DNA of 64,000 nt from Thalassovita litoralis (GCF_900182725.1 NZ_FXTO01000002.1:62001-126000), one strand, 5' to 3'. Shown: positions 43,101-50,854, counted from the stretch's first letter. Notes: generated from the sequence alone by a model not told the origin. Numbers and translations are program-made.

Positions 43101-43630
43101 GGGCCGTAAATCGGGCGCATCCCGCGCCCACCGCCGCCCCAGGACGCCTTGAGCATCAGGGGATAGCCGATTTCGGCAGCTTCGGCGCGGATCGTCTCCA
43201 TGTCATCGCCCAGAACTTCGGTCGCGGGAATGACCGGCACGCCTGCGGCAATCGCCACCTTGCGCGCGCTGGCCTTATCGCCCAATGCCCGCATGGTTTC
43301 CGCTTTGGGTCCGATAAAGGTAATGCCGTTCGCGGCGCAGGCGTCCACGAAATCGGGGTTTTCCGACAGCAGGCCATAGCCGGGATGGATCGCATCCGCG
43401 CCGCATTCCTTTGCCACGCGGATGATCTCGGGGATGCTCAGATACGCCGCTACCGGCCCCAGACCTTCGCCAATGCGATATGCCTCGTCCGCCTTGAAGC
43501 GGTGCAGCCCCAGCTTGTCCTCTTCGGCATAAACCGCAACTGTCCTTTTCCCAAGCTCGTTCGCTGCCCGCATCACGCGAATGGCAATTTCCCCACGGTT
43601 GGCAATTAGGATTTTTTTGAAATCAGGCAT
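40193..43630 (-). CDS. pyc: Pyruvate carboxylase
   Basis: A 1145-residue single-chain biotin enzyme making oxaloacetate from pyruvate, ATP and bicarbonate. Order: biotin carboxylase/ATP-grasp (1-450; KKILIANRGEIAIRV, SWGGGGRGM), carboxyltransferase TIM barrel (about 530-810; DTTMRDGHQSLLATRMR, with metal ligands in HFHTHDT), pyruvate-carboxylase conserved domain with allosteric tetramerisation part, and biotinyl domain with the EAMKMET motif (Lys about 1110). GAGGGGAG precedes the ATG. It is anaplerotic, supporting growth on pyruvate or lactate; the alpha-hydroxyacid oxidase nearby could supply pyruvate. Confidence 0.97.
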   Translation of the reverse strand: MPDFKKILIANRGEIAIRVMRAANELGKRTVAVYAEEDKLGLHRFKADEAYRIGEGLGPVAAYLSIPEIIRVAKECGADAIHPGYGLLSENPDFVDACAANGITFIGPKAETMRALGDKASARKVAIAAGVPVIPATEVLGDDMETIRAEAAEIGYPLMLKASWGGGGRGMRPIYGPEELAEKVMEGRREAEAAFGNGEGYLEKMITRARHVEVQILGDSHGGIYHLWERDCSVQRRNQKVVERAPAPYLTQEQREQICELGKRICQHVNYECAGTVEFLMDMDTGAFYFIEVNPRVQVEHTVTEEVTGIDIVQAQIKIAEGKTLAEATGKADQAQIVLNGHALQTRITTEDPQNNFIPDYGRITAYRSATGMGIRLDGGTAYAGGVITRYYDSLLVKVTAHAQTPQAAIARMDRALREFRIRGVSTNIAFVENLLKHPIFLSNEYTTKFIDETPDLFDFAKRQDRGTKVLTYIADITVNGHPETTGRAKPAEAKLPRPPQSQAAPISGTRNLLEAKGAKAVADWMLDQKRLLLTDTTMRDGHQSLLATRMRSIDMIRVAPAYAANLPELFSVECWGGATFDVAYRFLQECPWQRLRDLRTAMPNLLTQMLLRASNGVGYTNYPDNVVQEFVRQAADTGVDVFRVFDSLNWVENMRVAMDAVIDSGKICEGTICYTGDILDPDRAKYDLKYYVNMAKELEAAGAHVLGLKDMAGLLKPAAARVLVKALKDELSIPVHFHTHDTSGIAGATILATADAGVDAVDAAMDAFSGGTSQACLGSVVEALRHTDRDTGLNIGAVRQISDYWEQVRAQYVAFESGLAAPASEVYLHEMPGGQFTNLKAQARSLGLEDRWPEVARTYADVNQMFGDIVKVTPSSKVVGDMALMMVSQGLSRADVENPARDVAFPDSVVDMMRGNLGQPPGGFPDGIVKKVLKGEAPNTSRPGAHLPPVDLTAERAKLSTDLDGIALDDEDLNGYLMYPKVFMDYMARHQFYGPVRTLPTRTFFYGMEPGEEISAEIDPGKTLEIRLQAIGETDDQGEVKVFFELNGQPRVIRVPNRLIKATTAARPKADPANPGHIGAPMPGVVASVAVTVGQQVAVGDMLLTIEAMKMETGIHAETAGVVKALHVTPGAQIDAKDLLIEIE

Positions 43631-43833
43631 CAGAAGGCTCCCCTCTTGGCATCTGTCCCGGTGTCATTGCGTATTGCTAACGGCTCGCTGCATTGCAGCG
43701 CAATACCCACTCTTACGGAATTGTAGGAATCTTGTAACATTTCAGAAGGGCCAATTACGCACGAAAACGTCATTGCGCGGCTGGTTGCGTCTGGGGCGGG
43801 GGCATGGCAAAGAGATTACATCTTGAATATGGA

Positions 43834-44325
43834 ATGTCACAAATGATCACCCGCCGCACCCTGCTGACCACCAGCGTCGTGACCTTTGCCCTGCCTGTGG
43901 CCGCTTATGCGAACATGACCACCATCACCGCACAAGAGGCGAATGCAGGTCTGCAACAGGGCAATCTGATCCTGATTGATGTGCGCACCCCGCAGGAATG
44001 GGGCCAGACCGGCGTGGCCAAGGGGGCGTGGATGCTGGATATGACGCATCGTGATTTCGGCAATTGGCTGATGACCGCGATTCAGCGCAACCCGGATCAC
44101 CAGATCGCCATTATCTGCCGCACTGGCAGCCGCACGGGCAGGCTGATGCAGGTGCTTCAGCAAAACGGCATCACCAATATTCTGGACGTGACCGAAGGCA
44201 TGATTGGCGGCCCGCGCGGTACGGGCTGGATTCCGTCGGGTCTGCCCACGGTTCCGGCGCAGCAGGCGTTTGACGCCATGCCAAAGGATCTGAAAGCCGC
44301 GTCAGACGTGGTTCCGGCGGATTAA
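43834..44325 (+). CDS. Exported rhodanese-domain protein
   Basis: A 163-residue protein (start at 43834; ATG 43804 and 43843 are also possible). The N-terminus ITRRTLLTTSVVTFALPVAAYA is a signal peptide with a paired Arg, ending near residue 26. The single rhodanese domain holds LIDVRTPQEWGQTGV and the active-site loop ICRTGSRTG with catalytic Cys. It may transfer sulfane sulfur or act as a periplasmic thiol protein. Its stop overlaps the last bases of the convergent oxidase gene. Confidence 0.87.
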   Translation: MSQMITRRTLLTTSVVTFALPVAAYANMTTITAQEANAGLQQGNLILIDVRTPQEWGQTGVAKGAWMLDMTHRDFGNWLMTAIQRNPDHQIAIICRTGSRTGRLMQVLQQNGITNILDVTEGMIGGPRGTGWIPSGLPTVPAQQAFDAMPKDLKAASDVVPAD

Positions 44326-45458
44326 CCCGTAATCAGCCGATTGCGAACCGCAGTCAGATCGGGGGTTCCCATCTGGCCCATATTGGCCTGTAAATCCTTG
44401 CGCAGCATATCCACCAGATGCGCGGGGCCTTTCGCGCCAAGCGCCCCCAGCGCGAAATGCCATGCCCGGCCCATCATCACGAAATCCGCCCCCAGCGCGA
44501 TGGCGCGCAGAATGTCCAGCCCGCCTTCGATGCCACTGTCAAAGATCACTGGTAATTTGGTGGCCGCCCGGATTGCGGGTAACACTTCGATACTGGCGGG
44601 GGCGCCATCAAATTGCCGCCCGGCATGGTTGCTGACCCAAATGCCGTCCACGCCTGCCGCCTCTAGCGCGGGAACGTCGCGGGCGTCCATCACGCCCTTG
44701 ACCAACAGCGGCCCATCCCAGCCATCGCGCAGCGCCTTCAGGTAATCCCAATCGGGCGAGGTGCGCAGCAGATAACCCACATGTTCGGTGGAGCTCATCC
44801 CCGTTACATTGTCGGCATAGCTGTCGATCAGCCGCATTCGGGGCATCCCCAGCCGCGCCGTTCCCATTGCCCAGGCCGGGCAGCGGGCCACCTGCGTCAG
44901 CAACCGTGGCGTTAGCTTCGGTGGGCTGGTCAACCCGGATCGCGTTTGCCGTTCGCGGCGGCTGGCGACGGGCACATCGACCGTTAACACCAGTGCGTGA
45001 AACCCGGCATCCTTGGCGCGTTTCAGCATATCCGCCCGAATCTGCGGATCGCGCGGCGGGTAGACCTGAAACCAGCCATTACCGTCCAGACAATCTGCCA
45101 CATCTTCGGGGGTGCGGCTGGCCACGGTGGACAGCCCATAGGGCAGACCCTGCCGCGTCGCTTCGGCGGCCAGCAACCGTTCGGCCCCCGGCCAGAACAG
45201 CCCCGACATCCCCACCGGGCTAACCCCAAAAGGCAGCGGATAGCGCCGTCCGAACAGATCGACGGACAGATCCATCTCCATCTCGCCATGCAGGATCGAG
45301 GGCATTAACATCACCTCGTCCAGCTTGGTGCGGTTGCGGGCTTGCGTCGCCTCGACCCCGGTCGCGCTATCCAGATATTCAAACACAAACCAAGGAATGC
45401 GCTTGCGCGCTTTCGCCTTCAGGTCGCTGATCGCGGGGTATTTCTGAAACAGATCCAT
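44322..45458 (-). CDS. FMN-dependent alpha-hydroxyacid oxidase/dehydrogenase (LldD-like)
   Basis: A 378-residue TIM-barrel flavoprotein starting at ATG 45458 (MDLFQKYPAISDLKAKARK); the much longer frame upstream has no homologous look and overlaps uvrD antisense. FMN/active-site motifs: FGVSPVGMSGLFWPGAE, WFQVYPPRD, LTVDVPVASRRERQTRSG, LLVKGVMDARD, VSNHAGRQFDGAPA with the catalytic His-Ala-Gly-Arg, and IFDSGIEGGLDILRAIALGADFVMMGR-type phosphate loop. It oxidises an L-2-hydroxy acid such as lactate or mandelate. The SD is weak. Confidence 0.9.
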   Translation of the reverse strand: MDLFQKYPAISDLKAKARKRIPWFVFEYLDSATGVEATQARNRTKLDEVMLMPSILHGEMEMDLSVDLFGRRYPLPFGVSPVGMSGLFWPGAERLLAAEATRQGLPYGLSTVASRTPEDVADCLDGNGWFQVYPPRDPQIRADMLKRAKDAGFHALVLTVDVPVASRRERQTRSGLTSPPKLTPRLLTQVARCPAWAMGTARLGMPRMRLIDSYADNVTGMSSTEHVGYLLRTSPDWDYLKALRDGWDGPLLVKGVMDARDVPALEAAGVDGIWVSNHAGRQFDGAPASIEVLPAIRAATKLPVIFDSGIEGGLDILRAIALGADFVMMGRAWHFALGALGAKGPAHLVDMLRKDLQANMGQMGTPDLTAVRNRLITG

Positions 45459-45561
45459 GCCCGCATTTGCCGCCGACCACGCCGATTTGTCCAGCCCCCG
45501 CCGCTCGCTCTCTCGTATTTTCCGGCGCACAGCGCGAAACCATTTCAGGCTGCCCTTTTGC

Positions 45562-45589
45562 CTTCTTTCTGATGAAAAATACTCCGGGG
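45562..45589. repeat. Dispersed intergenic repeat with GC palindrome
   Basis: CTTCTTTCTGATGAAAAATA then CTCCGGGG, followed by a GC palindrome (CAAGGGGGCAGCGCCCCCTG) at about 45613. It is the same type as the right arm at 17202-17228. Confidence 0.65.
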
Positions 45590-45700
45590 TTTGGAAGTCG
45601 CAGATTTCCCCCAAGGGGGCAGCGCCCCCTGACCCGACCCGCCCGCCACATCTGTTTCCGCATCGGAGGCCACCGATTGTTCCGTATCCAAAATTAATGT

Positions 45701-45749
45701 GAACAAAAATAGAACGCATCTTTATCTCGACCACGCGGCCCGTTAGATT
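45701..45749 (+). promoter_or_regulatory. SOS promoter of uvrD with LexA box
   Basis: GAAC-AAAAATA-GAAC (45701-45715) is a LexA box (GTTC-N7-GTTC on the minus strand). It lies just before TTTATC (45721-45726), 17 bp, TAGATT (45744-45749). The uvrD ATG is six bases after the -10, so the message may be leaderless. Confidence 0.7.
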
Positions 45750-45755
45750 GTGCGC

Positions 45756-48185
45756 ATGAGCCAGTTTGACGAATATGACGCCTTCGAAGGCGCTTCGCTG
45801 TCCGCCCGCGCGATGGCCGCGCGGCCTATGCCCTATCTGGACGGGTTGAACCCCGCGCAACGGCAGGCGGTTGAAACGCTGGACGGGCCGGTGCTGATGC
45901 TGGCCGGGGCGGGGACTGGGAAGACCAAGGCGCTGACCGCGCGGATTGCCCATCTGATGACCACGGGTCGCGCCCAGCCGAATGAGATTCTGGCCGTGAC
46001 CTTCACCAACAAGGCTGCGCGGGAAATGAAGGACCGTGTCGGGCATTTGTTGGGCCGTACCGTCGAAGGTATGCGCTGGCTGGGTACGTTCCATTCGGTC
46101 TGTGTGAAACTGCTGCGTCGCCACGCTGAACTGGTGGGGCTGAAATCCAACTTCACCATTCTGGACACAGACGATCAGTTGCGCCTGCTGAAGCAACTGA
46201 TTCAGGTCAACAAAATTGATGAAAAACGCTGGCCGCCCCGGTTGCTGGCCGGAATCATTGACGATTGGAAAAACCGCGCTCTGACCCCGGCGCAGGTGTC
46301 CACCGCCGATGCGGGGGCTTTTAATCATCGCGGTATCGAACTCTATGACCAATATCAGCGCCGCCTGATTGAACTGAACGCCACCGATTTCGGCGATCTG
46401 CTGCTACATATGGTGACGATTTTCCAGAAACACTCCGACATTCTGGACCAATATCGCCGCTGGTTCCGCTACATCCTTGTGGACGAATATCAGGATACCA
46501 ACGTGGCCCAATACCTGTGGCTGCGCTTGCTGGCGGGGGGGCATAAAAACATCTGCTGCGTGGGCGATGACGATCAGTCGATCTATGGCTGGCGCGGGGC
46601 CGAAGTGGGCAATATCCTGCGGTTTGAACAGGATTTCCCCGGCGCTGCCGTGATCCGTCTGGAACAGAATTACCGCTCGACCGCGCATATTCTGGCGGCG
46701 GCCTCGAATGTGATTAAGGGCAATGAAGGCCGCCTTGGCAAAACCCTGTGGACCGATGCCGAAGGCGGCGAAAAGCTGCGTCTGATCGGTCATTGGGATG
46801 GCGAGCAAGAAGCGATCTGGATCGGTGAAGACATCGAATCCCTGCAACGCGGCACGCGTGGATTGCGCCCCTACGGGCTGGATGAAATCGCCATTCTGGT
46901 GCGTGCCAGCCACCAGATGCGCGCGTTCGAGGATCGTTTTCTGACCATCGGTCTGCCTTATCGCGTCATCGGCGGCCCCCGTTTCTATGAACGGATGGAG
47001 ATTCGCGATGCGATGGCCTATTTCCGTCTGGTCACATCGCCCAGTGACGATCTGGCGTTTGAAAGGATCGTGAACACCCCCAAACGCGGGTTGGGCGATA
47101 AGGCGCAGCAAACCATTCAGACGATTGCCCGCGCCAATGGCACCAGCCTGCTGGAAGGGGCGCGAAGCGCGGTGCAGGACGGGGCGATCAAGGGCAAGGG
47201 CGGCGCGGCCCTACGTCAGTTGGTGGATGGTCTGGCCCGCTGGTCCGATATGACGCGCGGCCCGGTCATTGCCTATGATGAGGCGGACGAAGCGGTGCTG
47301 GACGATGGCCTGGATCTGCCGCCACAACCCCGCTTTGGTGAACCCGAGGTTAGCCATGTTGAACTCGCTCAGATCATTCTGGACGAATCCGGCTACACCG
47401 CGATGTGGCAGAATGACAAAACCCCCGAAGCGCCGGGCCGTTTGGAAAACCTCAAGGAACTGGTGAAGGCGCTGGAAGGCTTTGAAAATCTTCAGGGCTT
47501 TTTGGAGCATGTCAGCCTGATCATGGATAATGATCGGGGCGAAGACGGCGAAAAGGTCAGCATCATGACCCTGCACGCCGCCAAAGGGCTGGAATTTCCC
47601 GTGGTTTACTTGCCGGGGTGGGAGGATGGGCTGTTCCCCTCGCAGCGTTCAATGGACGAAACCGGCCTGAAAGGGCTGGAGGAAGAGCGCCGCCTTGCCT
47701 ATGTCGGCATTACGCGGGCCGAGGAAATTTGCACGATTTCCTTTGCGGGCAACCGCCGTGTCTTCGGGCAATGGCAATCGCAGCTTCCCTCGCGTTTCAT
47801 CGACGAACTTCCCGAAGACCATGTGGAGGTGCTGACACCCCCCGGTCTTTATGGTGGCGGTTACGGCGCGGCGCGGCCTGCGGCCAGTTTTGACAGCCGC
47901 GTGGAACAGCAGGCGGCATCGGCAGATGTTTATAACTCGCCCGGCTGGAAACGGATGCAGGACCGCGCTGGATCGCGCAGGGTCAGCCAACCGCGTGGCC
48001 AAACGATTATCGACGTCACCGCCACCAGCAGTCATACGCTGGGGGATCGGGTGTTTCATCAGAAATTCGGTTATGGCACCGTCGAAGGGATCGAAGGCGA
48101 TAAGTTGGAAATCGCTTTTGAAAAGGCCGGGATAAAAAAGGTCGTTGCCCGGTTCGTCACCGGGGCAGAGGATATTCCGTTCTGA
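45756..48185 (+). CDS. uvrD: ATP-dependent DNA helicase UvrD/PcrA
   Basis: An 809-residue superfamily 1A helicase. Walker A is LAGAGTGKTKALTAR, motif II is DEYQD, motif III is GDDDQSIYGWRGAE, motif IV is QNYRST, motif V is MTLHAAKGLEFPVVYLPG and motif VI is VGITRAEE. The C-terminal RNA-polymerase/UvrB-interaction Tudor-like part ends in GDRVFHQKFGYGTVEGIEGDKLEIAFE. It unwinds DNA in nucleotide excision and mismatch repair. ATG 45756 has no Shine-Dalgarno; a GTG lies two codons upstream. The LexA box gives damage induction. Confidence 0.96.
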   Translation: MSQFDEYDAFEGASLSARAMAARPMPYLDGLNPAQRQAVETLDGPVLMLAGAGTGKTKALTARIAHLMTTGRAQPNEILAVTFTNKAAREMKDRVGHLLGRTVEGMRWLGTFHSVCVKLLRRHAELVGLKSNFTILDTDDQLRLLKQLIQVNKIDEKRWPPRLLAGIIDDWKNRALTPAQVSTADAGAFNHRGIELYDQYQRRLIELNATDFGDLLLHMVTIFQKHSDILDQYRRWFRYILVDEYQDTNVAQYLWLRLLAGGHKNICCVGDDDQSIYGWRGAEVGNILRFEQDFPGAAVIRLEQNYRSTAHILAAASNVIKGNEGRLGKTLWTDAEGGEKLRLIGHWDGEQEAIWIGEDIESLQRGTRGLRPYGLDEIAILVRASHQMRAFEDRFLTIGLPYRVIGGPRFYERMEIRDAMAYFRLVTSPSDDLAFERIVNTPKRGLGDKAQQTIQTIARANGTSLLEGARSAVQDGAIKGKGGAALRQLVDGLARWSDMTRGPVIAYDEADEAVLDDGLDLPPQPRFGEPEVSHVELAQIILDESGYTAMWQNDKTPEAPGRLENLKELVKALEGFENLQGFLEHVSLIMDNDRGEDGEKVSIMTLHAAKGLEFPVVYLPGWEDGLFPSQRSMDETGLKGLEEERRLAYVGITRAEEICTISFAGNRRVFGQWQSQLPSRFIDELPEDHVEVLTPPGLYGGGYGAARPAASFDSRVEQQAASADVYNSPGWKRMQDRAGSRRVSQPRGQTIIDVTATSSHTLGDRVFHQKFGYGTVEGIEGDKLEIAFEKAGIKKVVARFVTGAEDIPF

Positions 48186-48218
48186 TCGGTTGCTCTGCCT
48201 GGTGCGGCTGTCGGAATT

Positions 48219-48240
48219 GGATATTTTGACCAAGAAAGAC
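48219..48240. repeat. Dispersed intergenic repeat
   Basis: GGATATTTTGACCAAGAAAGA, 34 bp after uvrD. Nearly the same words recur at 58876, and its reverse complement resembles the element at 48329. Confidence 0.55.
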
Positions 48241-48328
48241 CCAAGCTCTGCGCGTGCCGGGGTGGATTAACCTTACCCGCGATTAAGCTTAATGCCAGAC
48301 GCGCCGGTGCCGTTGGGCGTGCCCCCTG

Positions 48329-48351
48329 CTTTCATCTTGCCAAAAATACTC
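48329..48351. repeat. Dispersed intergenic repeat, inverted relative to 48219
   Basis: CTTTCATCTTGCCAAAAATA then CTC, between uvrD and the small-RNA array. It is the best match to the element common in Rhodobacteraceae intergenic regions. Confidence 0.55.
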
Positions 48352-48423
48352 AAAAACCCCGCACTTCAGGCGCAAAAGACGCCTGAGGATCGGGAGAGGT
48401 TTTTCTGATTGATAAAAACGAAA

Positions 48424-48790
48424 ACGGCGGCACCCAGGGAGGAGGAGGGGCGCCGCCGTCTTATCAACGGTCAACCCAGGGAGGAGGAGAGGGCGACCGT
48501 ATCTGGGTCAAGGGCGCGGTGGTTCTCAGGGAGGAGGAGAGAGAACCACCGCTCTTGACAACGAAGAAACCCAGGGAGGAGGAGAGGGCTCTTCGTATTC
48601 TGTGAAGCGCGGCGGTCCTCAGGGAGGAGGAGAGAGGACCGCCGCTCTTTGCTACGAACCCCTCAGGGAGGAGGAGGAAGGGTTCGCATCTGGTTTGGAC
48701 CGTTCGGTCCGAATTTGGTGCGGTGACATCAGGGAGGAGGAGAGATGTCACCGCTGTTCCAGAAACCCCAGGGAGGAGGAGAGGGGTTTC
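48424..48790 (-). ncRNA. Array of eight CcsR-type (CCUCCUCCC-loop, 'cuckoo') small RNAs
   Basis: On the minus strand, downstream of the DUF1127 gene, are eight hairpins that each present CCTCCTCCC in the loop. Units in transcription order: 48762-48790, 48720-48754, 48655-48686, 48609-48645, 48561-48596, 48516-48552, 48467-48500, 48424-48459. Loops are nearly identical, but the stems differ in sequence while keeping perfect pairing (for example GCGGTGGTTCT/AGAACCACCGC and GCGGTGACATC/GATGTCACCGC), so base pairing has been conserved. The last unit is followed on the minus strand by TTTTCGTTTTT and can act as the terminator. In Rhodobacter sphaeroides four such RNAs are cut from one transcript and act in the oxidative-stress response. 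Confidence 0.93.
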
Positions 48791-48802
48791 CGAAGAGAAA
48801 TC

Positions 48803-49021
48803 TTAGTGTGCGTCGTAAACGTGTTCGTATGCGACCGACCGGACCTGAGCGCGGCACAGGCCCAAGTCACGCAGTTCTGCGTCGCTTAGCGCTGCCAGTT
48901 CGTTCAGCGTTGCACGGTAGGTTTTGTAGCGGGCGTAACGCGCGCCCAAGTCTTTCGTCAGGGCGGCGAAACGATCAGCAAGGCCACCATTTGCGGTGCG
49001 GATATCCGATGCGTATGCCAT
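48803..49021 (-). CDS. ccaF1: DUF1127 protein, CcaF1-like
   Basis: A 72-residue protein: an N-terminal amphipathic part followed by the Arg-rich DUF1127 motif (RYKTYRATLNELAALSDAELRDLGLCRAQV). In R. sphaeroides the DUF1127 gene upstream of the CcsR RNAs encodes CcaF1, an RNA-binding protein that affects maturation of the CcsR RNAs; the order here is the same. AGAGACG precedes the ATG. The gene and the array probably form one transcript. Regulation by a heat-shock sigma factor is expected from the relative. Confidence 0.9.
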   Translation of the reverse strand: MAYASDIRTANGGLADRFAALTKDLGARYARYKTYRATLNELAALSDAELRDLGLCRAQVRSVAYEHVYDAH

Positions 49022-49075
49022 TGTCGTCTCTTTCGTCTGTGTTTCGTTTGCGCCGTGTGTTGCGCTGTTGGGACT

Positions 49076-49103
49076 AAGATACGTTTTTGCTGCGACTGCA
49101 CAA
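49076..49103 (-). promoter_or_regulatory. Possible promoter of the DUF1127-CcsR transcript
   Basis: Minus strand TTGTGC-N16-TATCTT, about 55 bp before the DUF1127 start. The -35 TTG is shared by sigma-70 and RpoH promoters, so the sigma factor cannot be decided. Confidence 0.35.
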
Positions 49104-49298
49104 TGGATTATGCTGCATTGCGGCTATGCGCAAAATGCATAAGTATTGTTGACCTATCGTCAGCTTGCCTGAATGGCGTTATTTTACAGGGGGAAGGGCG
49201 ATATTTTTCGCCGCAGCCACGGCGCTTGGGCTTGCTTCTGCATAAAAATGCGTCACCTATGCGGCAACTGACCTAACGTTTTTACACAGGAGTAACCC

Positions 49299-50375
49299 AT
49301 GTCCGTCACCCGCCAGCAGGTCGAACAGGTGCTTGCGCAGATCGAATTGCCCGATGGGGGCACCCTGATTTCGCGCGATATGGTGCGTGCTTTGGGAATC
49401 GATGGTGGCACGGTCCGTTTTGTGATCGAAGCCCCCAGCCCGGATATGGCGCGCCGGATGGAACCGCTGCGGGCTGCCGCCGAACGAGGTGTGGCTGCCC
49501 TGTCGGGGGTGGATAAATGCAGCGTTGTGCTGACTGCACATGGCCCCGCCGCCGCCCCGCAGAAACCCGCCCCCAGCCTGAAAATCGGCGGCCATCCCAC
49601 GCCGCAGGCCGGGCCGACCAAACCGGCAGGGGTGGACAAGATCATCGTCGTTGGCTCGGGCAAGGGCGGGGTGGGCAAGTCCACGGTATCGTCCAATCTG
49701 GCGGTGGCGCTGGCCAAACAGGGCCGTCGTGTTGGTTTGCTGGATGCTGATATTTATGGTCCGTCACAGCAACGTATGATGGGAACCACCAAGCGCCCGG
49801 CCAGCCCGGATGGCAAAACCATCCTGCCCCTGCACGCGCATGGGGTCACGTTGATGTCCATCGGTATGATGATGGACCCGGACAAGGCTGTGATCTGGCG
49901 CGGCCCGATGCTGATGGGAGCCTTGCAGCAGATGTTGGGGCAGGTGCAGTGGGGGGAACTGGACGTGATGATTATCGACCTGCCGCCCGGCACTGGCGAT
50001 ATTCAGTTAACCTTGTGCCAGAAAACCCAACTGTCCGGGGCCATCGTAGTGTCCACGCCACAGGACGTCGCATTGATTGATGCCCGCAAGGCGATTGATA
50101 TGTTCAACACCCTGCACACGCCGGTTCTGGGGCTGATTGAAAACATGTCTGTCTATAAATGTCCCAACTGCGGACATGAATCCCATATCTTTGGGCATGG
50201 TGGTGTCGCGCAAGAGGCGGCGAAGCTGGGCGCGCCGTTGCTGGCGGAATTGCCGATTGATCTGGATACGCGTCTGGCCGGGGATGCAGGCACCCCAATT
50301 GCTGCGGGGGATAGCGATATGGCCCGCGCCTATGCGGACCTGGCTCAGCGTTTGATCAAGGACGGCATGGCCTAA
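49299..50375 (+). CDS. mrp: Mrp/NBP35-type iron-sulfur carrier P-loop ATPase
   Basis: A 358-residue protein. The N-terminal MIP18/DUF59-like domain (1-95; VTRQQVEQVLAQIELPDGGTLISRDM) is followed by the deviant Walker A GKGGVGKSTVSSNLA (about 122-136) and the metal-site C-x2-C in VYKCPNCGHESHIFG near the C-terminus. These dimeric ATPases bind and deliver [4Fe-4S] clusters. AGGAG precedes the ATG. It is divergent from the DUF1127-CcsR transcript with a 277-bp gap and ends at a double hairpin. Confidence 0.95.
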   Translation: MSVTRQQVEQVLAQIELPDGGTLISRDMVRALGIDGGTVRFVIEAPSPDMARRMEPLRAAAERGVAALSGVDKCSVVLTAHGPAAAPQKPAPSLKIGGHPTPQAGPTKPAGVDKIIVVGSGKGGVGKSTVSSNLAVALAKQGRRVGLLDADIYGPSQQRMMGTTKRPASPDGKTILPLHAHGVTLMSIGMMMDPDKAVIWRGPMLMGALQQMLGQVQWGELDVMIIDLPPGTGDIQLTLCQKTQLSGAIVVSTPQDVALIDARKAIDMFNTLHTPVLGLIENMSVYKCPNCGHESHIFGHGGVAQEAAKLGAPLLAELPIDLDTRLAGDAGTPIAAGDSDMARAYADLAQRLIKDGMA

Positions 50376-50395
50376 GCTTGCTGTCTCATGACCTG

Positions 50396-50442
50396 CCTTG
50401 CCCCACTGGGGCAAGGTATTCCCCCGTCAAGAACCGGGGGAA
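50396..50442 (+). terminator. Double hairpin after mrp
   Basis: CCTTGCCCC-ACT-GGGGCAAGG (50396-50416) and TTCCCCC...GGGGGAA (50419-50442), followed within a few bases by GTTTTAG. Probably the mrp terminator. Confidence 0.65.
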
Positions 50443-50485
50443 GGCCGTTTTAGTCCCGCCGTATCCGGCCAGCGCGGCACGCATC

Positions 50486-50520
50486 CGGGAAGACGCCGGG
50501 ATTTTACGGGACTTCTGGGA
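50486..50520 (+). promoter_or_regulatory. Phased GGGA array A
   Basis: CGGGA at 50486, 50497 and 50507 and TGGGA at 50516: four direct repeats with starts 11, 10 and 9 bp apart. MraZ of E. coli binds direct TGGGN repeats with a 10-bp period. This array is 640 bp from mraZ and has no visible promoter of its own. Confidence 0.45.
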
Positions 50521-50692
50521 ATTCATGGCACTGGCTGCCGTGACCGGGATTTCATGGCACCCGATGCACATTCCCCATTTCCTCTTGCGCGTATTCCGAA
50601 TCACTTTCCCTTGAATTTCCCGACGAACCGGGGTGTTTCGGCCAGAAATGGCCGGTGTGCGCCGCTCTGTTTTCTGCCTATGCCGCTAAATC

Positions 50693-50729
50693 TGGGAAAA
50701 TTTCGGGAAACTATGGGAATTTTCTGGGA
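50693..50729 (+). promoter_or_regulatory. Phased GGGA array B, candidate MraZ site
   Basis: TGGGA at 50693, CGGGA at 50704, TGGGA at 50714 and 50725: four direct repeats spaced 11, 10 and 11 bp. A TATATTTAG lies shortly downstream (about 50745), so a distal promoter could be controlled here. Confidence 0.55.
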
Positions 50730-50754
50730 TAGGTGTGCGCGTCTATATTTAGTG

Positions 50755-50770
50755 TTAATTTCGGATTTAC
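50755..50770 (+). promoter_or_regulatory. CtrA-like box
   Basis: TTAA-TTTCGGA-TTTAC, one mismatch from the full CtrA site TTAA-N7-TTAAC. Confidence 0.4.
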
Positions 50771-50819
50771 GGTCAATTTGTGCCATTGTCGGCGCGTAAA
50801 GTTGAACTTTTCCCCAGAA

Positions 50820-50828
50820 TTATCCACA
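50820..50828 (+). promoter_or_regulatory. DnaA box
   Basis: TTATCCACA is a perfect consensus DnaA 9-mer, 80 bp before the proposed UpsM/dcw start. No second strong box nearby, so control by DnaA rather than an origin. Confidence 0.5.
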
Positions 50829-50854
50829 GGTGTTTCGCGTCGCTTGTGGCTGTG

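Noticed and set aside
44322-46352. 676-codon reading of the alpha-hydroxyacid oxidase frame
   Set aside because: The part upstream of 45458 is antisense to uvrD, low in family-like sequence and rich in His/Gln/Arg; the enzyme family starts at MDLFQKYP.
36543-48190. TGATCGGTT following several stop codons (25924, 36544, 48183)
   Set aside because: Three short matches that include the stop codon itself; no structure or wider conservation, so probably chance.
48424-48790. Regularly repeated GGGAGGAGG words resembling a CRISPR array
   Set aside because: Repeats are inside hairpin loops with matching, changing stems; spacing is uneven, there are no cas genes, and the locus fits CcsR RNAs.
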